Positions 37,589-47,666 are shown, counted from the stretch's first letter. The stretch: DNA of 64,000 nt from Ignavibacteria bacterium (GCA_016710985.1 JADJTX010000024.1:1-64000); one strand, 5' to 3'. The notes: generated from the letters alone by a model not told the origin. Numbers and translations: made by a program.

Positions 37589-39184
37589 TTACTTTAACAG
37601 AAACATCTTTTTCGTATCGACGAAGTTATTAGATTCGATCCTGTAGAAGTAAGCTCCACTCGATAAATTTGCTCCGTTGAATGTTACTTCGTGGGTTCCT
37701 GCTGCCTTGACTTCATTAACCAATGTTGCAACTTCTTTTCCTACTAAGTCATAAACTTTTATAGTTACCAATCCTGATTTAGGAATTGAGAAATCTATCT
37801 TTGTAGATGGATTAAAAGGATTCGGATAGTTTTGAGATAATTTATACTCATTGGCTAAAGCAGTATTACTCGAAATTCCTGATATTACATCGTATTTAAT
37901 TGTAATACTCCAATTTCTTAACGCTCCAGTATCTCCTGCGGCATTGTCACATATTCTTAATATGTACAATCCGTTGGGATCTCCTGTTTGGTTAAATACA
38001 GAAAGAGGTGATTTTGGATTGAATGTTCCTGTTGTCTGCGCCGCTGTTCCTATACAAGCAGTAGGTATATTCTGAATATTAATAGGACCAACTGAATCAA
38101 CTAAATTCGTTCCGATAAAATTGTCACAGGAATTTCCGAATCCTGTTCCTGTCCAGCCAACTCTGCTGATTATTGTATCTACTTGTGTATTATGAGTTAA
38201 CCAAAATCTTAAATCTCCGATCCATGTATGAATAACAGTATCAATTTTTACGGTAATTTTCTTAATTTCCATTCCGGAAGGAATACCGCTAACTGAGATT
38301 GTATCTAACAATGGATTAGCATTGCCTCCGTTTTCAGGAATTGATTTGTATATTCCGGTTCTGCTGACTGTAATTGAGCCTCCTGCAGGACCACCACCGG
38401 TGGAGCCATAAACTATGAATGGTGTACCTTGTGCATTTGTACCATCTAAAGCAGGTGCCCAAGCGAATGTTGTTCCTAATCTTTGGTAAGCATTACCTGT
38501 AGCAGGCTGTCCGGCAATTGTTCTTGGCGGATTCCATGGTCCGGAAGCAAGTGTACCGCCGGCAGCATAGTCTATCCAGTAAGTTCCTGCGGTTAACGAT
38601 GCACCGTTCATATTAACTCTGGTTCTCATTATAGGTCTGGTTGCATCTGTTAATGTTGTAGCAGTTACACGGTAAATACCGCTCCAGTAAGAAGCACCTA
38701 ACCTATTGGTAGTTGAATCACCTGCTACAATAGTTCCGGTACCCGGAGTGGCTCCGTTCCAGATCTGAAGGTTTAAATTGTTGATAGTTGAAGTAGTTGT
38801 TGATCCTGTTTGATAATGAAAAACAATGATCGAATCAATTGTCCAGGTTTGTCCTGCAGGGATCGTAAAGTCATCAGCCATTCTGTTACCGTTTAATTGC
38901 TGATTTCCGAATCCGAATAATGTTCCGGGAGATGTGATTGCGCTTGCATTAGCGCCGCCAAAACCGCCTCCTGGATTTGAAATAAGTTCCGCCTGTGAAT
39001 ATAAAATAGCAGAACTGTTATCTACTGGTACAGTACCAACAGATGAATTGTATTGCTCTATGGTATTGGTTGCTTTCTCATTAGTTACTAAATCTTTGAT
39101 TGGATTATCCTGAGTGGAATATCCGTAAATCAAAAATAAAAAGAGCGTAACCGGTAAGAAATAAATCAATAATTTTGATTTCAT
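37589..39184 (-). CDS. Secreted protein with proprotein-convertase P domain and T9SS sorting domain
   Basis: 531 aa. Signal peptide (MKSKLLIYFLPVTLFLFLI), a central beta-sandwich region (about 60-250: FTIPAGQTWTIDSIIVFHYQ, NNLNLQIWNG), a P/Homo B domain (about 265-420: GIPSGMEIKKITVKIDTVIH, TWIGDLRFWLTH, WSITIKYD), and a type A sorting domain (NYPNPFNPST ... KMFLLK). No protease catalytic domain is present, so the P domain stands alone, probably as a binding or stability module. Exported by T9SS. AAGGAG lies at good distance before the ATG. An imperfect TTGACAAT with a TAACTTAG downstream (about 39228-39258) resembles the shared promoter but with a shorter spacer. Frame intact. Confidence 0.82.
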   Translation of the reverse strand: MKSKLLIYFLPVTLFLFLIYGYSTQDNPIKDLVTNEKATNTIEQYNSSVGTVPVDNSSAILYSQAELISNPGGGFGGANASAITSPGTLFGFGNQQLNGNRMADDFTIPAGQTWTIDSIIVFHYQTGSTTTSTINNLNLQIWNGATPGTGTIVAGDSTTNRLGASYWSGIYRVTATTLTDATRPIMRTRVNMNGASLTAGTYWIDYAAGGTLASGPWNPPRTIAGQPATGNAYQRLGTTFAWAPALDGTNAQGTPFIVYGSTGGGPAGGSITVSRTGIYKSIPENGGNANPLLDTISVSGIPSGMEIKKITVKIDTVIHTWIGDLRFWLTHNTQVDTIISRVGWTGTGFGNSCDNFIGTNLVDSVGPINIQNIPTACIGTAAQTTGTFNPKSPLSVFNQTGDPNGLYILRICDNAAGDTGALRNWSITIKYDVISGISSNTALANEYKLSQNYPNPFNPSTKIDFSIPKSGLVTIKVYDLVGKEVATLVNEVKAAGTHEVTFNGANLSSGAYFYRIESNNFVDTKKMFLLK

Positions 39185-39398
39185 TTTGTCTCCTTGTTTG
39201 GTTTAGTTTAGTTAAAAAAATTTTTTGCTAAGTTATTCATAATAAATAGTATTGTCAATAAAAAAATACATTTAACTGAAAATAAATTTTGTCGCTCTGA
39301 TTAAGAATATATGGTTACATTTATAAAAGGTAATGAAAAAAGAATCAAATTCATTACAACATAAACTATCCGGCGCAAAATAGTCCGGAAGAAAAGAC

Positions 39399-40640
39399 CT
39401 AATTCCTTTTAACAGGTTCGTAATTTTTATTTATATCTACAGCATTTGAGTATGGTCCGTCCCAGCTTCTTAAAAAAACTTTACTCAGCTCAGAATTAAC
39501 TTTAGAATTTTCTATTATCAAAGTTGCATTCCGGCTGTTATGAAAATAACCCCACTCCCAGTTAGATGTGCTTATCCAGGAAATATTATTGTCTGAGATG
39601 AAGTACTTGCAATGATCAACTCTTGAATAAGGAATGTACCCGCCGCTGTATTGCGGGATTGTGCTGAATTTAATTTCTATGTTTTCAACTATTGATAAGT
39701 TTTTTATGAATTCTGTAGCAGGATCCTTAATTGACCAGTCGGAAAAAATAATTTTTATCTTAACTCCTCTTGAAGCTGCGTTTCTTAAAGCTTTATCGAT
39801 ATCGTCATAATAATTTTTTTCATTCTTCGCCTTCGGAGAATATGAATACATCTGAATTGATAAACTGTCTTTTGTATTATTTATTATTTTTAAAAGTTCT
39901 TCTTCTTCAGAACTCAATCCGTTCATATTGATATTTGACGGACTGAATGCGGGATATAAAATTATTTTACCGAAATCATTTGAATTAATTATAACAGGAT
40001 TGTCCGAGTTAACAAAATAATTAACAGCCTGGTTTATCAGTCCGTAATTATTTCCGTCACAAAGCTTCCAGTCAGTTTCAAAAACCTCGCTGAAAGTTCG
40101 GGCTAATTCTTTATTCTTCACTCTTACTCCGATTTCGTGTATATGAATCAATGCACGCCAATCCATGTTCTGACTTCCTAAAAACAGATTCTCATTATCA
40201 ACAATAAAATATTTTGCATGCATAACTCCGCCGGCCAGATTTCCAATAGGGATTTTTTTTATGGAAATGTTTTGAATTCCTTCCAAAGCGTCAATTGACT
40301 TTTCTTTATTATTGAAGTAAAAGCTTGAATCAACAATTATTCTTACCTGAACTCCGCGTGATGCGGCATTTTTAATGGCAGTTATTATCTCTTCAAGAGG
40401 CTGTCCTTTTTCATCAGCAAAATAAAAAGTTTCGATGTCTATGCTTTCTTTTGCATTGTTCATCATCTTGAGCCAGACATCAAGTGTTCGCGGAAGAGAT
40501 GATTGTTCAAGGTCTGTTTCTACAGGGACACTTTCGACAAGCTCAAATTCTTCCCTATAGATTTCAGTATTTTGCGCACTGATTCCGTTGAAAGATAAAA
40601 ATAATAAAACCAGTAAAAACGTGTGCTGGATCTTTTTCAA
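39399..40640 (-). CDS. Secreted phospholipase D-like protein with two HKD motifs
   Basis: 413 aa with signal peptide (MKKIQHTFLLVLLFLSFNGISA). Two complete HxKxxxxD motifs: H141-K143-D148 (HAKYFIVD) and H343-K345-D350 (HCKYFISD), each followed by the expected G/S and W residues (GSQNMDWRAL, STSNWEWGYF). Domain order and the 'AKESIDIETFYF' opening resemble the PLD3/PLD4/viral K4 group more than cardiolipin synthases, which have N-terminal membrane helices. The reaction would be phosphodiester hydrolysis of lipid or nucleic acid outside the cytoplasm; the substrate is open. Frame intact. No sorting domain, so probably periplasmic. Confidence 0.82.
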   Translation of the reverse strand: MKKIQHTFLLVLLFLSFNGISAQNTEIYREEFELVESVPVETDLEQSSLPRTLDVWLKMMNNAKESIDIETFYFADEKGQPLEEIITAIKNAASRGVQVRIIVDSSFYFNNKEKSIDALEGIQNISIKKIPIGNLAGGVMHAKYFIVDNENLFLGSQNMDWRALIHIHEIGVRVKNKELARTFSEVFETDWKLCDGNNYGLINQAVNYFVNSDNPVIINSNDFGKIILYPAFSPSNINMNGLSSEEEELLKIINNTKDSLSIQMYSYSPKAKNEKNYYDDIDKALRNAASRGVKIKIIFSDWSIKDPATEFIKNLSIVENIEIKFSTIPQYSGGYIPYSRVDHCKYFISDNNISWISTSNWEWGYFHNSRNATLIIENSKVNSELSKVFLRSWDGPYSNAVDINKNYEPVKRN

Positions 40641-40681
40641 AATTATATAGATTTATTTCTATAGTTTTATAATGGACCTAA

Positions 40682-40732
40682 TACCGTGAATCGTGAAACA
40701 TCTTGATCTTGAATCTTGAATCTTGAATCAAT
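40682..40732 (-). repeat. 7-bp tandem array (ATTCAAG; GTGAATC) directly after a stop codon
   Basis: On the minus strand the TAA stop of the SirB1-like gene is followed by ttgattc, aagattc, aagattc, aagatca and then gtttcac/gattcac units. Confidence 0.8.
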
Positions 40733-41619
40733 TAAGAAAGATTTTCCATTAATTTTTCGATCTGATCTGATTTGACCGGATCATTCTGATTCTTATAAAT
40801 TTCAACCAGATTTCTCATGACTCTTAAAATTATTTCTTTATCAGAGGAATTTTTTAAATACGGAATATTATCAAAATCATCTTTTGATACACCGATTTTT
40901 TTAATGAACTCTTTTGCTTCGTTCATTGATATTATTGATCCGTTATTAAAGGGATCAATGAAAAATTCTTCTTCCTGATCGGAATATTTAATGATGAAGT
41001 GTCCCGGAAGACTAATGCCAAACACCGGCAAATTCAGTCTCTTTGAAATTAAAAGATAAATTATGGACAGTGTAACAGGGATTCCTAATTTCCGGTCCAT
41101 TACTTTGTTTAAATAGCTGTTCTCAGGTTCATAATAATTTTCGGCATTGCCTTTAAATCCTTTTTCAAAAAAGAGATAATTGTTAACGGTGTTAAGAATA
41201 TCAAGCGTATCAAGTTTTTTGTGATTTGAATTTATTTTCAATAATCCCGATTCTATATCACCCGCCATTTTATCCAGCTCTCTTTTATAGTACTCAATAT
41301 CAGCTTCCGGATATTCAAACAATGCCAGCAGAAAAATTGCTTCTTCGAGAATTCCATTTTCTTTATCTGCCGAAACAGAGTGGAATTTTTCCCTGAAGGT
41401 TTCGAAATTTAAAATAGAAATGATTTCGCTTGCTCTTTTTTTTATCAGGATGTTTTCATCGTTGATATATTTTTTCAGATATATGAATGAATGATCTCCG
41501 TGTGAAAGGAACCTGTCTCTGACACTTGAATATATATTTTCGTCTTCATCGTCAAGCAGCTTTATAAGATGCTCAAGCTCAGGTCTTTCAGTCAATGTTG
41601 TTTTTTTTGTCTCCGGCAA
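40732..41619 (-). CDS. SirB1-like transglutaminase-fold protein
   Basis: 295 aa, no signal peptide. The core has 'ENSYLNKVMDRKLGIPVTLSI' and 'LPVFGISLPGHFIIKY ... FFIDPFNNG', the conserved segments of the SirB1/transglutaminase-core-2 family. The Cys of classic transglutaminases is not seen at the expected place (IPVTLSIIY), as is usual for SirB1 proteins. N-terminal helices (about 1-80) may be a HEAT-like segment. Probably non-catalytic or of unknown activity. Frame intact. Confidence 0.75.
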   Translation of the reverse strand: MPETKKTTLTERPELEHLIKLLDDEDENIYSSVRDRFLSHGDHSFIYLKKYINDENILIKKRASEIISILNFETFREKFHSVSADKENGILEEAIFLLALFEYPEADIEYYKRELDKMAGDIESGLLKINSNHKKLDTLDILNTVNNYLFFEKGFKGNAENYYEPENSYLNKVMDRKLGIPVTLSIIYLLISKRLNLPVFGISLPGHFIIKYSDQEEEFFIDPFNNGSIISMNEAKEFIKKIGVSKDDFDNIPYLKNSSDKEIILRVMRNLVEIYKNQNDPVKSDQIEKLMENLS

Positions 41620-41721
41620 TTTTAGTTTACCCCTGTATTATTTAATTATATTCTGAACTTATCACTCTGCGAATTCTCAGGTTTTATCTCCGGACCAATT
41701 CAATTTAAAATTATTCTGAAT

Positions 41722-43046
41722 TTAAGAATTTATTTTAATTGAATAAACATTCTTTGAAGGTATCCTGCTTAAAAAAATCAAACCCGTTATGAAAAATATT
41801 GAAAGCACCAGCGAACTCACCCTCATGCTGCCCGTCAGCTGATTTATTAAACCATAAAAAAATGTTCCTATCACAATTGATACTTTCTCCGTTACGTCAT
41901 AAAAGCTGAAATAAGAAGCGTGGTCAGTCGTATCTTCAGGAATTATTTTTGCGTAAGTGGATCTCGATATTGCCTGTATGCCTCCCATTGTCAATCCGAC
42001 TATTCCCGCCACAAGTATGAATTCTGTTGCGGTTGTTATGAAATAGGCAAGTATGGATACAACTATCCAGAAAAAATTGAGATCATCAGCGCATAAATGT
42101 TCCCGATCTTTCCTGATAAGAATGAAAACAAATACGAACCTGCAACTGCGACGAGCTGTAAAACCAATATCGTTGCGATAAGCAGTTCGCTGGAAAGCCC
42201 GAGCTCCTTATCACCAAAAATCGTTGCAAGATAAAGCACTGTCTGAACCCCCATGTTGTAAAAAAAGAATGCTAACAGAAAAGTCTTTAATAATTTTTGC
42301 TTCTTTAAATCTTTTAATACCAGTCCCAATTCCCTGAACCCGTTAAGAAAATAATTTCCTTCCGGTTTTTTGTTGTAAATATTAGACGGTAAATAATGAA
42401 AAGTATAACTTGCAAATCCAAACCACCATAAACCAACTGTTAAAAAAGATACTCTTGTTGCCATTCCCGCCGATCCCAATCCGTAGACATCCGGAAATAA
42501 AACCATGGACAGATTGAATATAAGAAGAATCACACTTCCTGTATATCCCAGCGCGAATCCTTTCGCGCTGATGCTGTCAAGTTTATCTTCGGTTGCAATC
42601 TCCGGCAGGTAAGCATTGTAAAAAACTATGCTTCCGCTGAATCCAATGCTTGCAAGTACAAACAATATCATTGAAAGCTCTATTGTATTCTCAGTAAAAA
42701 AGAATAATGCTGAACAGGAGAAAGCTCCAATGTAGCAGAAGATCCTCATGAACAGCTTTTTTTTCCCCGAATAGTCTGCCATGGATGACAGGACAGGGCT
42801 TATTAAAGCTATGAGGAGAAATGAAAAAGAAAGTGAATATGAGTACAATACAGAGTTGATGATCTCAAACCCGAAAAAATTCACTGTATCCTTAATTACC
42901 TGACCACCGGCATCTTTAACGGAAGTGATATTCTGAAAATAGATCGGAAAGATTGCGGATGTAATTACTAGTGAATAAACGGAATTTGACCAGTCATACA
43001 GACACCAGGCATTTATGATTTTTTTGTTGTTCTTTTGAAAAGTCAT
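41722..43046 (-). CDS. UMF1/Atg22-type major facilitator transporter (single frameshift at T6)
   Basis: About 440 aa and 12 TM helices when 42063-43046 and 41722-42012 are joined. The N-terminus 'NAWCLYDWSNSVYSLVITS' is the signature of the UMF1/Atg22-like family. The first frame ends in ISIFSG-stop at about 42063. Adding one T to the T6 run (about 42071-42076) restores 'FFWIVVSILAYFITTATEFI' and then 'VAGIVGLTMGGIQAISRSTY'. Family members are proposed effluxers of amino acids or similar small solutes in the inner membrane; substrate not known here. Probable sequence error rather than a pseudogene. Confidence 0.8.
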
Positions 43047-43113
43047 TCAGATAAAAATCTGTCCGGTTCCGGAATTATGATTTGTTGTATTATATGTATA
43101 AGAAATTCAGGTT

Positions 43114-43629
43114 CTAATCTTTGTGACCGATTTTTTCCTTAGCAGTTGCATTTTTTTCTCCATTGCTCTCTTTCCTCTTAAAGTTAACAAGTCCTCTTCC
43201 TGATTTTACAAGTTTATTATCTCTCTTTAACTCATCAAGAACTGCATCAAGAATTCCGTTTACAAATTTACCGCTGTTTCGGGTACAATATTCCTTTGAG
43301 ATGTCAATAGCTTCGTTGATAGAAACTTTCGGCGGAATTTCCGGAAAGTACAGCAACTCCGCAACTCCCATCCTTAAAACTATTTTGTCAACTAACGCCA
43401 TTCTTTCCAATTCCCAGTTTACAACTTTATCCAGAATGTAAGAATCAAGAAGCTTCTCATTCTTCAGGACATAGTCAATGAGATTATTCGCAAATTCAAT
43501 GTTCTCTTCTTCTTTTATTTCAGTAAGCAGGTCTGCTTTTACTTTCTTAATAGGTTCCTGAGACATCTCGTGTGCAAACAAAGTCTGCATGACTTTGATC
43601 CTGACATCCCGTCGTTTTAATTGTGACAT
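43114..43629 (-). CDS. nusB: Transcription antitermination factor NusB
   Basis: 171 aa. Opens with 'RRDVRIKVMQTLFAHEMS', the R-x-x-A/V-x-x-x-L-F/Y-x-x-E/D helix of NusB. It contains 'ELLYFPEIPPKVSINEAIDISKEY' and ends with 'KFVNGILDAVLDEL', the conserved C-terminal helix, plus a Lys-rich tail of about 25 residues. Binds boxA RNA with NusE to keep rRNA transcription processive. Sits between trmO and the UMF1 transporter on the same strand. Confidence 0.92.
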   Translation of the reverse strand: MSQLKRRDVRIKVMQTLFAHEMSQEPIKKVKADLLTEIKEEENIEFANNLIDYVLKNEKLLDSYILDKVVNWELERMALVDKIVLRMGVAELLYFPEIPPKVSINEAIDISKEYCTRNSGKFVNGILDAVLDELKRDNKLVKSGRGLVNFKRKESNGEKNATAKEKIGHKD

Positions 43630-43702
43630 TTATTTTATTTTCGCTTTTTCAAAACTAATCAATTAAATTTTAATATAACATTCTAATATACAATTTTCTT
43701 TA

Positions 43703-44170
43703 TTAACTTTTCCTGCTCCAGTAATCTTTCATCAGCTCTGAAGTCCAGCCCGGCTGAGATACATTCTCTTTCGGAAGAAATTCCTTTACCACAGGCTTTA
43801 TGTCTATTACAGGTGTCCCGTCGACTGCATCCAAACCTTCAACTATCAGAATGTTTTTTTTTACTTCCCTAAGTCTGACAATTGTCGTTCCCAGAAGATT
43901 TGGTCTGGCTTTTTTCCTTTGTGAGAAAATTCCTACTTTGGGAAAATTTTTATTATTTCTCGGATGTGTTGCAGAAATATTTATCTTGGCAAGATCAGCC
44001 AGATGAAAATAAAATATGATCTCAAGATGTGAAAACTCTTCTATTCCTTTAATGCTGTCTTCTGAAATTTTATCACTGATTATTATTTCGGAAATGACAT
44101 CACCCCAGAAATCGTCTTCAACTTTGCTTCTGTCATTCTTCACAAAAGCAATTGGCTCTATTGAATACAT
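43703..44170 (-). CDS. trmO: TsaA/TrmO-family tRNA methyltransferase
   Basis: 155 aa. The motifs 'GIEEFSHLEIIFYFH', 'HPRNNKNFPKVGIFSQRKKARPN', 'LGTTIVRL' and 'IVEGLDAVDGTPVIDIKP' are the TsaA (YaeB) barrel. Members use SAM to methylate N6 of t6A37 in tRNA. This one is the short, single-domain form. Same strand as nusB and dnaG; frame intact. Confidence 0.82.
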   Translation of the reverse strand: MYSIEPIAFVKNDRSKVEDDFWGDVISEIIISDKISEDSIKGIEEFSHLEIIFYFHLADLAKINISATHPRNNKNFPKVGIFSQRKKARPNLLGTTIVRLREVKKNILIVEGLDAVDGTPVIDIKPVVKEFLPKENVSQPGWTSELMKDYWSRKS

Positions 44171-44322
44171 TATTTAATGAAATTTAATTGTAAGTGTTTA
44201 ACGTGATAAATTATCAAATGATACATTTCCTCCCATGACTTCTTATCAATCATCGTGTTCCGTATTCAAAAATCCAAGTTTAATTAATTTGCCGGTACCA
44301 TTTTACATTTTCTTTAACTCGT

Positions 44323-46141
44323 TTATTTTTTTGTGATCTCAAACATCTCTAAGATCATTTCAGGATTTTTCTTCATTGCTGTTCGTTCTTCTTCGAGCTC
44401 TCTCAGTTTAATATTTTTTATGACATCCTTTGCATACTTCAGATTGTATTTCAGCTCTATCGCAGCATTGAGCAGATTATCGGTAGAGTTATCATTATAA
44501 TAGCTGACCTCGTGTTTATTCATCGCGACGTTTGTGATCAGGATCTTTGCTTCCTCGCTTTCCATGTCATTTAAAGCTTTTGAAAGATCGATTTTTCCGT
44601 TGTCTATATATTCGTTTAAAAAGTATTCTATTATATTTAATACGGTTTTATTTTTAATGGAAGAAGTCTCTAAATTATTTTCGAGATAGTTAACCGCCTC
44701 ATCGTTTCCGTTGATGAATAAATTTATTAAATCAAGTTCTTCCGGAAAAATATTACTCTTCGGATCAGATCCGTTCTGTATCTTCTTTTCAGGAATGACC
44801 AGCGAGGACTTAGGAAATGCGCGGGTCTTATTTTCTTTTACTGCTTTATCAAGCTCATCACGCAGGTCGGATTCATATATGGAATACAATTTAGAGATCT
44901 CTTTAATGTAAAGAGCTCTTTTAATGCTGTCCGGGATCTTGCCTATATAGCTTATGATCTCCTTTATAAAATTTGTCTTATCATTGACGGTCTCTAATTT
45001 ACTGTCTTTCTCATAAAGCCCTGAAATGAAATTTATCACCGATTTCCTTTTTGAAACATATTTTTCAAATTCATCTTTGCCGAATTTACTTAAAAAACTG
45101 TCAGGGTCTTCACCTTCAGGAAGCGTTATGACACTGAGATTAAGACCGGCTTCAAGTATGATCTCAATTCCCCTTTTTGCCGCTTTGATTCCTGCAAGAT
45201 CAGAATCAAATAAGACATAAACATTCTTCGTATACCGTGAAATTAATTTTACCTGATCTTCGCTAAGGGCTGTTCCGCTCGATGCCACCACATTCTCAAT
45301 TCCGTTTTTATATAATGAGATCACATCCATGTAACCCTCGACCAGTATTACGTAATCAAAATATCTTATTTTCTCTTTTGCAAAATTCAATCCGTATAAA
45401 ATTTTACTTTTGCTGTAAATTTTTGACTCAGGTGAATTCATGTATTTCCCGCCAAGGTCATCTTCATATAATTTTCTTCCTCCGAATCCGACAACCTTAT
45501 CATTCTCATTAAAAATAGGAAACATTAATCTGCCGCGGAATCTATCGTAGAAATTATTTTCATCATTATCTTTTTTTTATTAAAAGTCCGGCTTTTTCAA
45601 TCTCAGATTTAGTGAATATATTCTCTTCGAGAAAATAATTAAGTAAACCATCCCAGCTCTTCAGCGCATAACCTATTCCGAATTTTTCGGTTAATTTTGA
45701 ATCAATATTTCTCTGACTCAGATAATTATAAATGAATTCCTTTTCATTTCCTGAAAGGTTCTGAAGGTTTCTGTAAAAATATTTAGCGGCGGCTTTATTA
45801 ATTTCAAATAATTTCGAGATCTCATTCGAAAGGTCAGGATCTCTTGAATTTACACGAAGCTCAATCCCGGCTCTCTGAGCAAGTTTTTGCACGGCATCCA
45901 TAAATGTTATCTTCTCATAATTCTGAACAAAAGAATAAACATTGCCGCTGGCTTTGCATGAGAAGCAATGATAAACCTGCTTCTCCTGAGATATGTGTAA
46001 GGAAGGATGTTTGTCAGGATGAAAGGGACACAGAGCCAGAAAGGATTTCCCGCGCTTCTTTACCTGTATGTATCCTGATATAACATCAACGATGTCATTC
46101 GACTGCGCGATCTCATCAAATTTTTCCTGAGGAATTTTCAT
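44323..46141 (-). CDS. dnaG: DNA primase DnaG (single frameshift at A8)
   Basis: About 605 aa when joined. N-terminal CHC2 zinc-binding domain (CPFHPDKHPS ... YHCFSCKASG). After the break comes the primase core (RFRGRLMFPIFNENDKVVGF, GGRKLYED), then the TOPRIM domain (VILVEGYMDVISLYKNGI, YVLFDSDLAGIKAA, EGEDPDSFL) and a C-terminal helicase-binding-like region. The first frame stops at 45566 and the second starts at 45525. Removing one A from the A8 run at 45571-45578 gives L-L-I-K-K-D-N-D-E-N-N-F-Y-D-R-F-R-G-R-L-M, the normal continuity. It primes replication and is essential, so the break is a sequence error or is corrected by slippage. Confidence 0.92.
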
Positions 46142-46189
46142 ATGTCATAAAATAAATAAACGAGAATTAATAAACAGTTCGTATAGTTC

Positions 46190-46292
46190 GTATAGTTCTT
46201 GAAGTTCATTGAGTTCATTGAGTTCATTGAGTTCGTTGAGTTCATTGAGTGTTCATTGAGTTCATTGAGTTCGTAACTCGTAACTCGTAACT
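46190..46292 (-). repeat. Mixed 7-bp (GTTACGA) and 9-bp (ACTCAATGA) tandem arrays
   Basis: On the minus strand the TAG stop of the TolB-like gene is followed by ttaataa, then three gttacga units (period 7), then about seven actcaatga units (period 9). The only array in the window that is clearly not period 7. Confidence 0.8.
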
Positions 46293-46298
46293 TATTAA

Positions 46299-47216
46299 CT
46301 ATTCAGTCAGTTGAGTTTTTTCGCTCCCGTTTTTATCCATTATCCAGAGTCTTCCGTTTCCTTTATCCCTGTTTGTATAAACTATCTTCTCATTGACCGG
46401 CGAATAGTCAGGAGAATAGCTTTGAGTAGTAGTAAGCTTAGTTATGTTACTTCCGTCTGAATCCATACTGTAAACATAAGCTGTGCTTTCAATATCAAAT
46501 GAACAAAAGATTATTTTATCACCGGCAAATGAGGGATACATATTTATTTTATGCTCATCGCCTGTTAAAATTGCCATTACTTGTTTTGTATTTGAGCTCA
46601 AAAAGTACTGAACTAAAGTATCTCCGGTTTGAGAGCCGCCTGAGTTTTTCATTGGTTTAAAATAGATCAATGAACTGCTTCCGTTTACCCAGTCAGGATA
46701 GTTTGCATTGCTGTCAATTAAAGTTTTTTGAGAGCCGTCAGTGTTCATAGTCCATATGTCATATTCATCTGAATTTATGCTGTTGCTGAATGCGATCAGT
46801 GCATTGTCTGCACTCCATTTGGGAAAATAATTTTTCCCGGCTGATGTAAGCTGAACTATGCTGTCTCCGTTGGTTTTAATTTTATAGATATTTTCAAACT
46901 GAGTGAATGCGATCCGGTCTCCTCCGGGAGAAAAGTCAGGACATCTTGCGAAATCAGATATTATTTGTTGCTTTCCTGTACCGTTTGAATTAATAATATA
47001 AATTCCCGTAAAGTCAGGGTCAATATTTGAATGAGCGTAAGTAATCATCTCAGCAGATTCTGACCACGAGGGCTCAAAGTCAATCTGAGTGAATTCAACG
47101 ATAGGGACCGGGGATGGTGTTTCTGCATTTTCTGAGCAGCTTAAAAACAAAAAAGTATAAGTGAAGATAGTTAAGAATGATATTTTATTGAGAATGGAAA
47201 ACTTTTCTTTCATCAC
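46299..47216 (-). CDS. TolB-like beta-propeller lipoprotein
   Basis: 305 aa. The lipoprotein leader ends FLSC. Six repeats of the TolB/PD40 type: 'EPSWSESAEMITYAHSN', 'CPDFSPGGDRIAFTQFENIY', 'FPKWSADNALIAFSNS', 'YSPDYSPVNEKIVYTN' with 'IxxMxxDGSxxTxLT' turns. Periplasmic, anchored. Usual TolB partners (Pal, TolQRA) are absent from the window, so it may be a stand-alone propeller. Frame intact. Confidence 0.8.
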   Translation of the reverse strand: MMKEKFSILNKISFLTIFTYTFLFLSCSENAETPSPVPIVEFTQIDFEPSWSESAEMITYAHSNIDPDFTGIYIINSNGTGKQQIISDFARCPDFSPGGDRIAFTQFENIYKIKTNGDSIVQLTSAGKNYFPKWSADNALIAFSNSINSDEYDIWTMNTDGSQKTLIDSNANYPDWVNGSSSLIYFKPMKNSGGSQTGDTLVQYFLSSNTKQVMAILTGDEHKINMYPSFAGDKIIFCSFDIESTAYVYSMDSDGSNITKLTTTQSYSPDYSPVNEKIVYTNRDKGNGRLWIMDKNGSEKTQLTE

Positions 47217-47392
47217 TAATTAAATTATACCCGATATATTTTAGTATTTGGATAATATCTAAATTCCTGTAAACAGATTCTATAGAAATTTACAGATTCA
47301 ACTAAATTCATCTGATTTTGGAGGTTGTATTTCAGTTATACTTCTGTTCCGTATAAATATTAAAAAAATAAGTACATGTTAAAGTAAGTTAA
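47217..47392. other. Gene-free spacer upstream of the TolB-like gene
   Basis: AT-rich, and presumably holds the promoter of the minus-strand lipoprotein gene. No specific site supported. Confidence 0.35.
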
Positions 47393-47666
47393 AGACCCGT
47401 GATCGAGTGTTCAACCCTCTCTATTGTAGATTTAAGACTCGTGATCGAGTGTTCAGCACTCGTGATAGCTGGATTAAGACTCGTGATCGGGTATTCAGCA
47501 CACGTGGTAGTAGATTTAAGACTCGTGATCGGGTGTTCAGCACTCGTGATAGCTGGATTAAGACTCGTGATCGGGTATTCAGCACACGTAGTAGTAGATT
47601 GAAGACTCGTCATCGGGTGTTCAGCACTCGTGGTAGTAGATTTAAGTCTTGTGATCGGGTGTTCAT
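47393..47666. repeat. 42-bp (2 x 21) minisatellite, about 6.5 units
   Basis: Unit: a 21-mer AGACTCGTGATCGGGTGTTC-a followed by GCACTCGTGATAGCTGGATT-a. The two halves resemble each other, so the basic period is 21 with alternate halves. Open frames on both strands follow from the multiple-of-three period and show no start signals. It shares the CACTCG word and the 21-bp period with the array at 34606-35107. Confidence 0.9.

Noticed and set aside
47393..47666. Possible repeat-protein genes on both strands
   Set aside because: Open frames on both strands follow from the multiple-of-three period; no ribosome site, signal peptide or family match.
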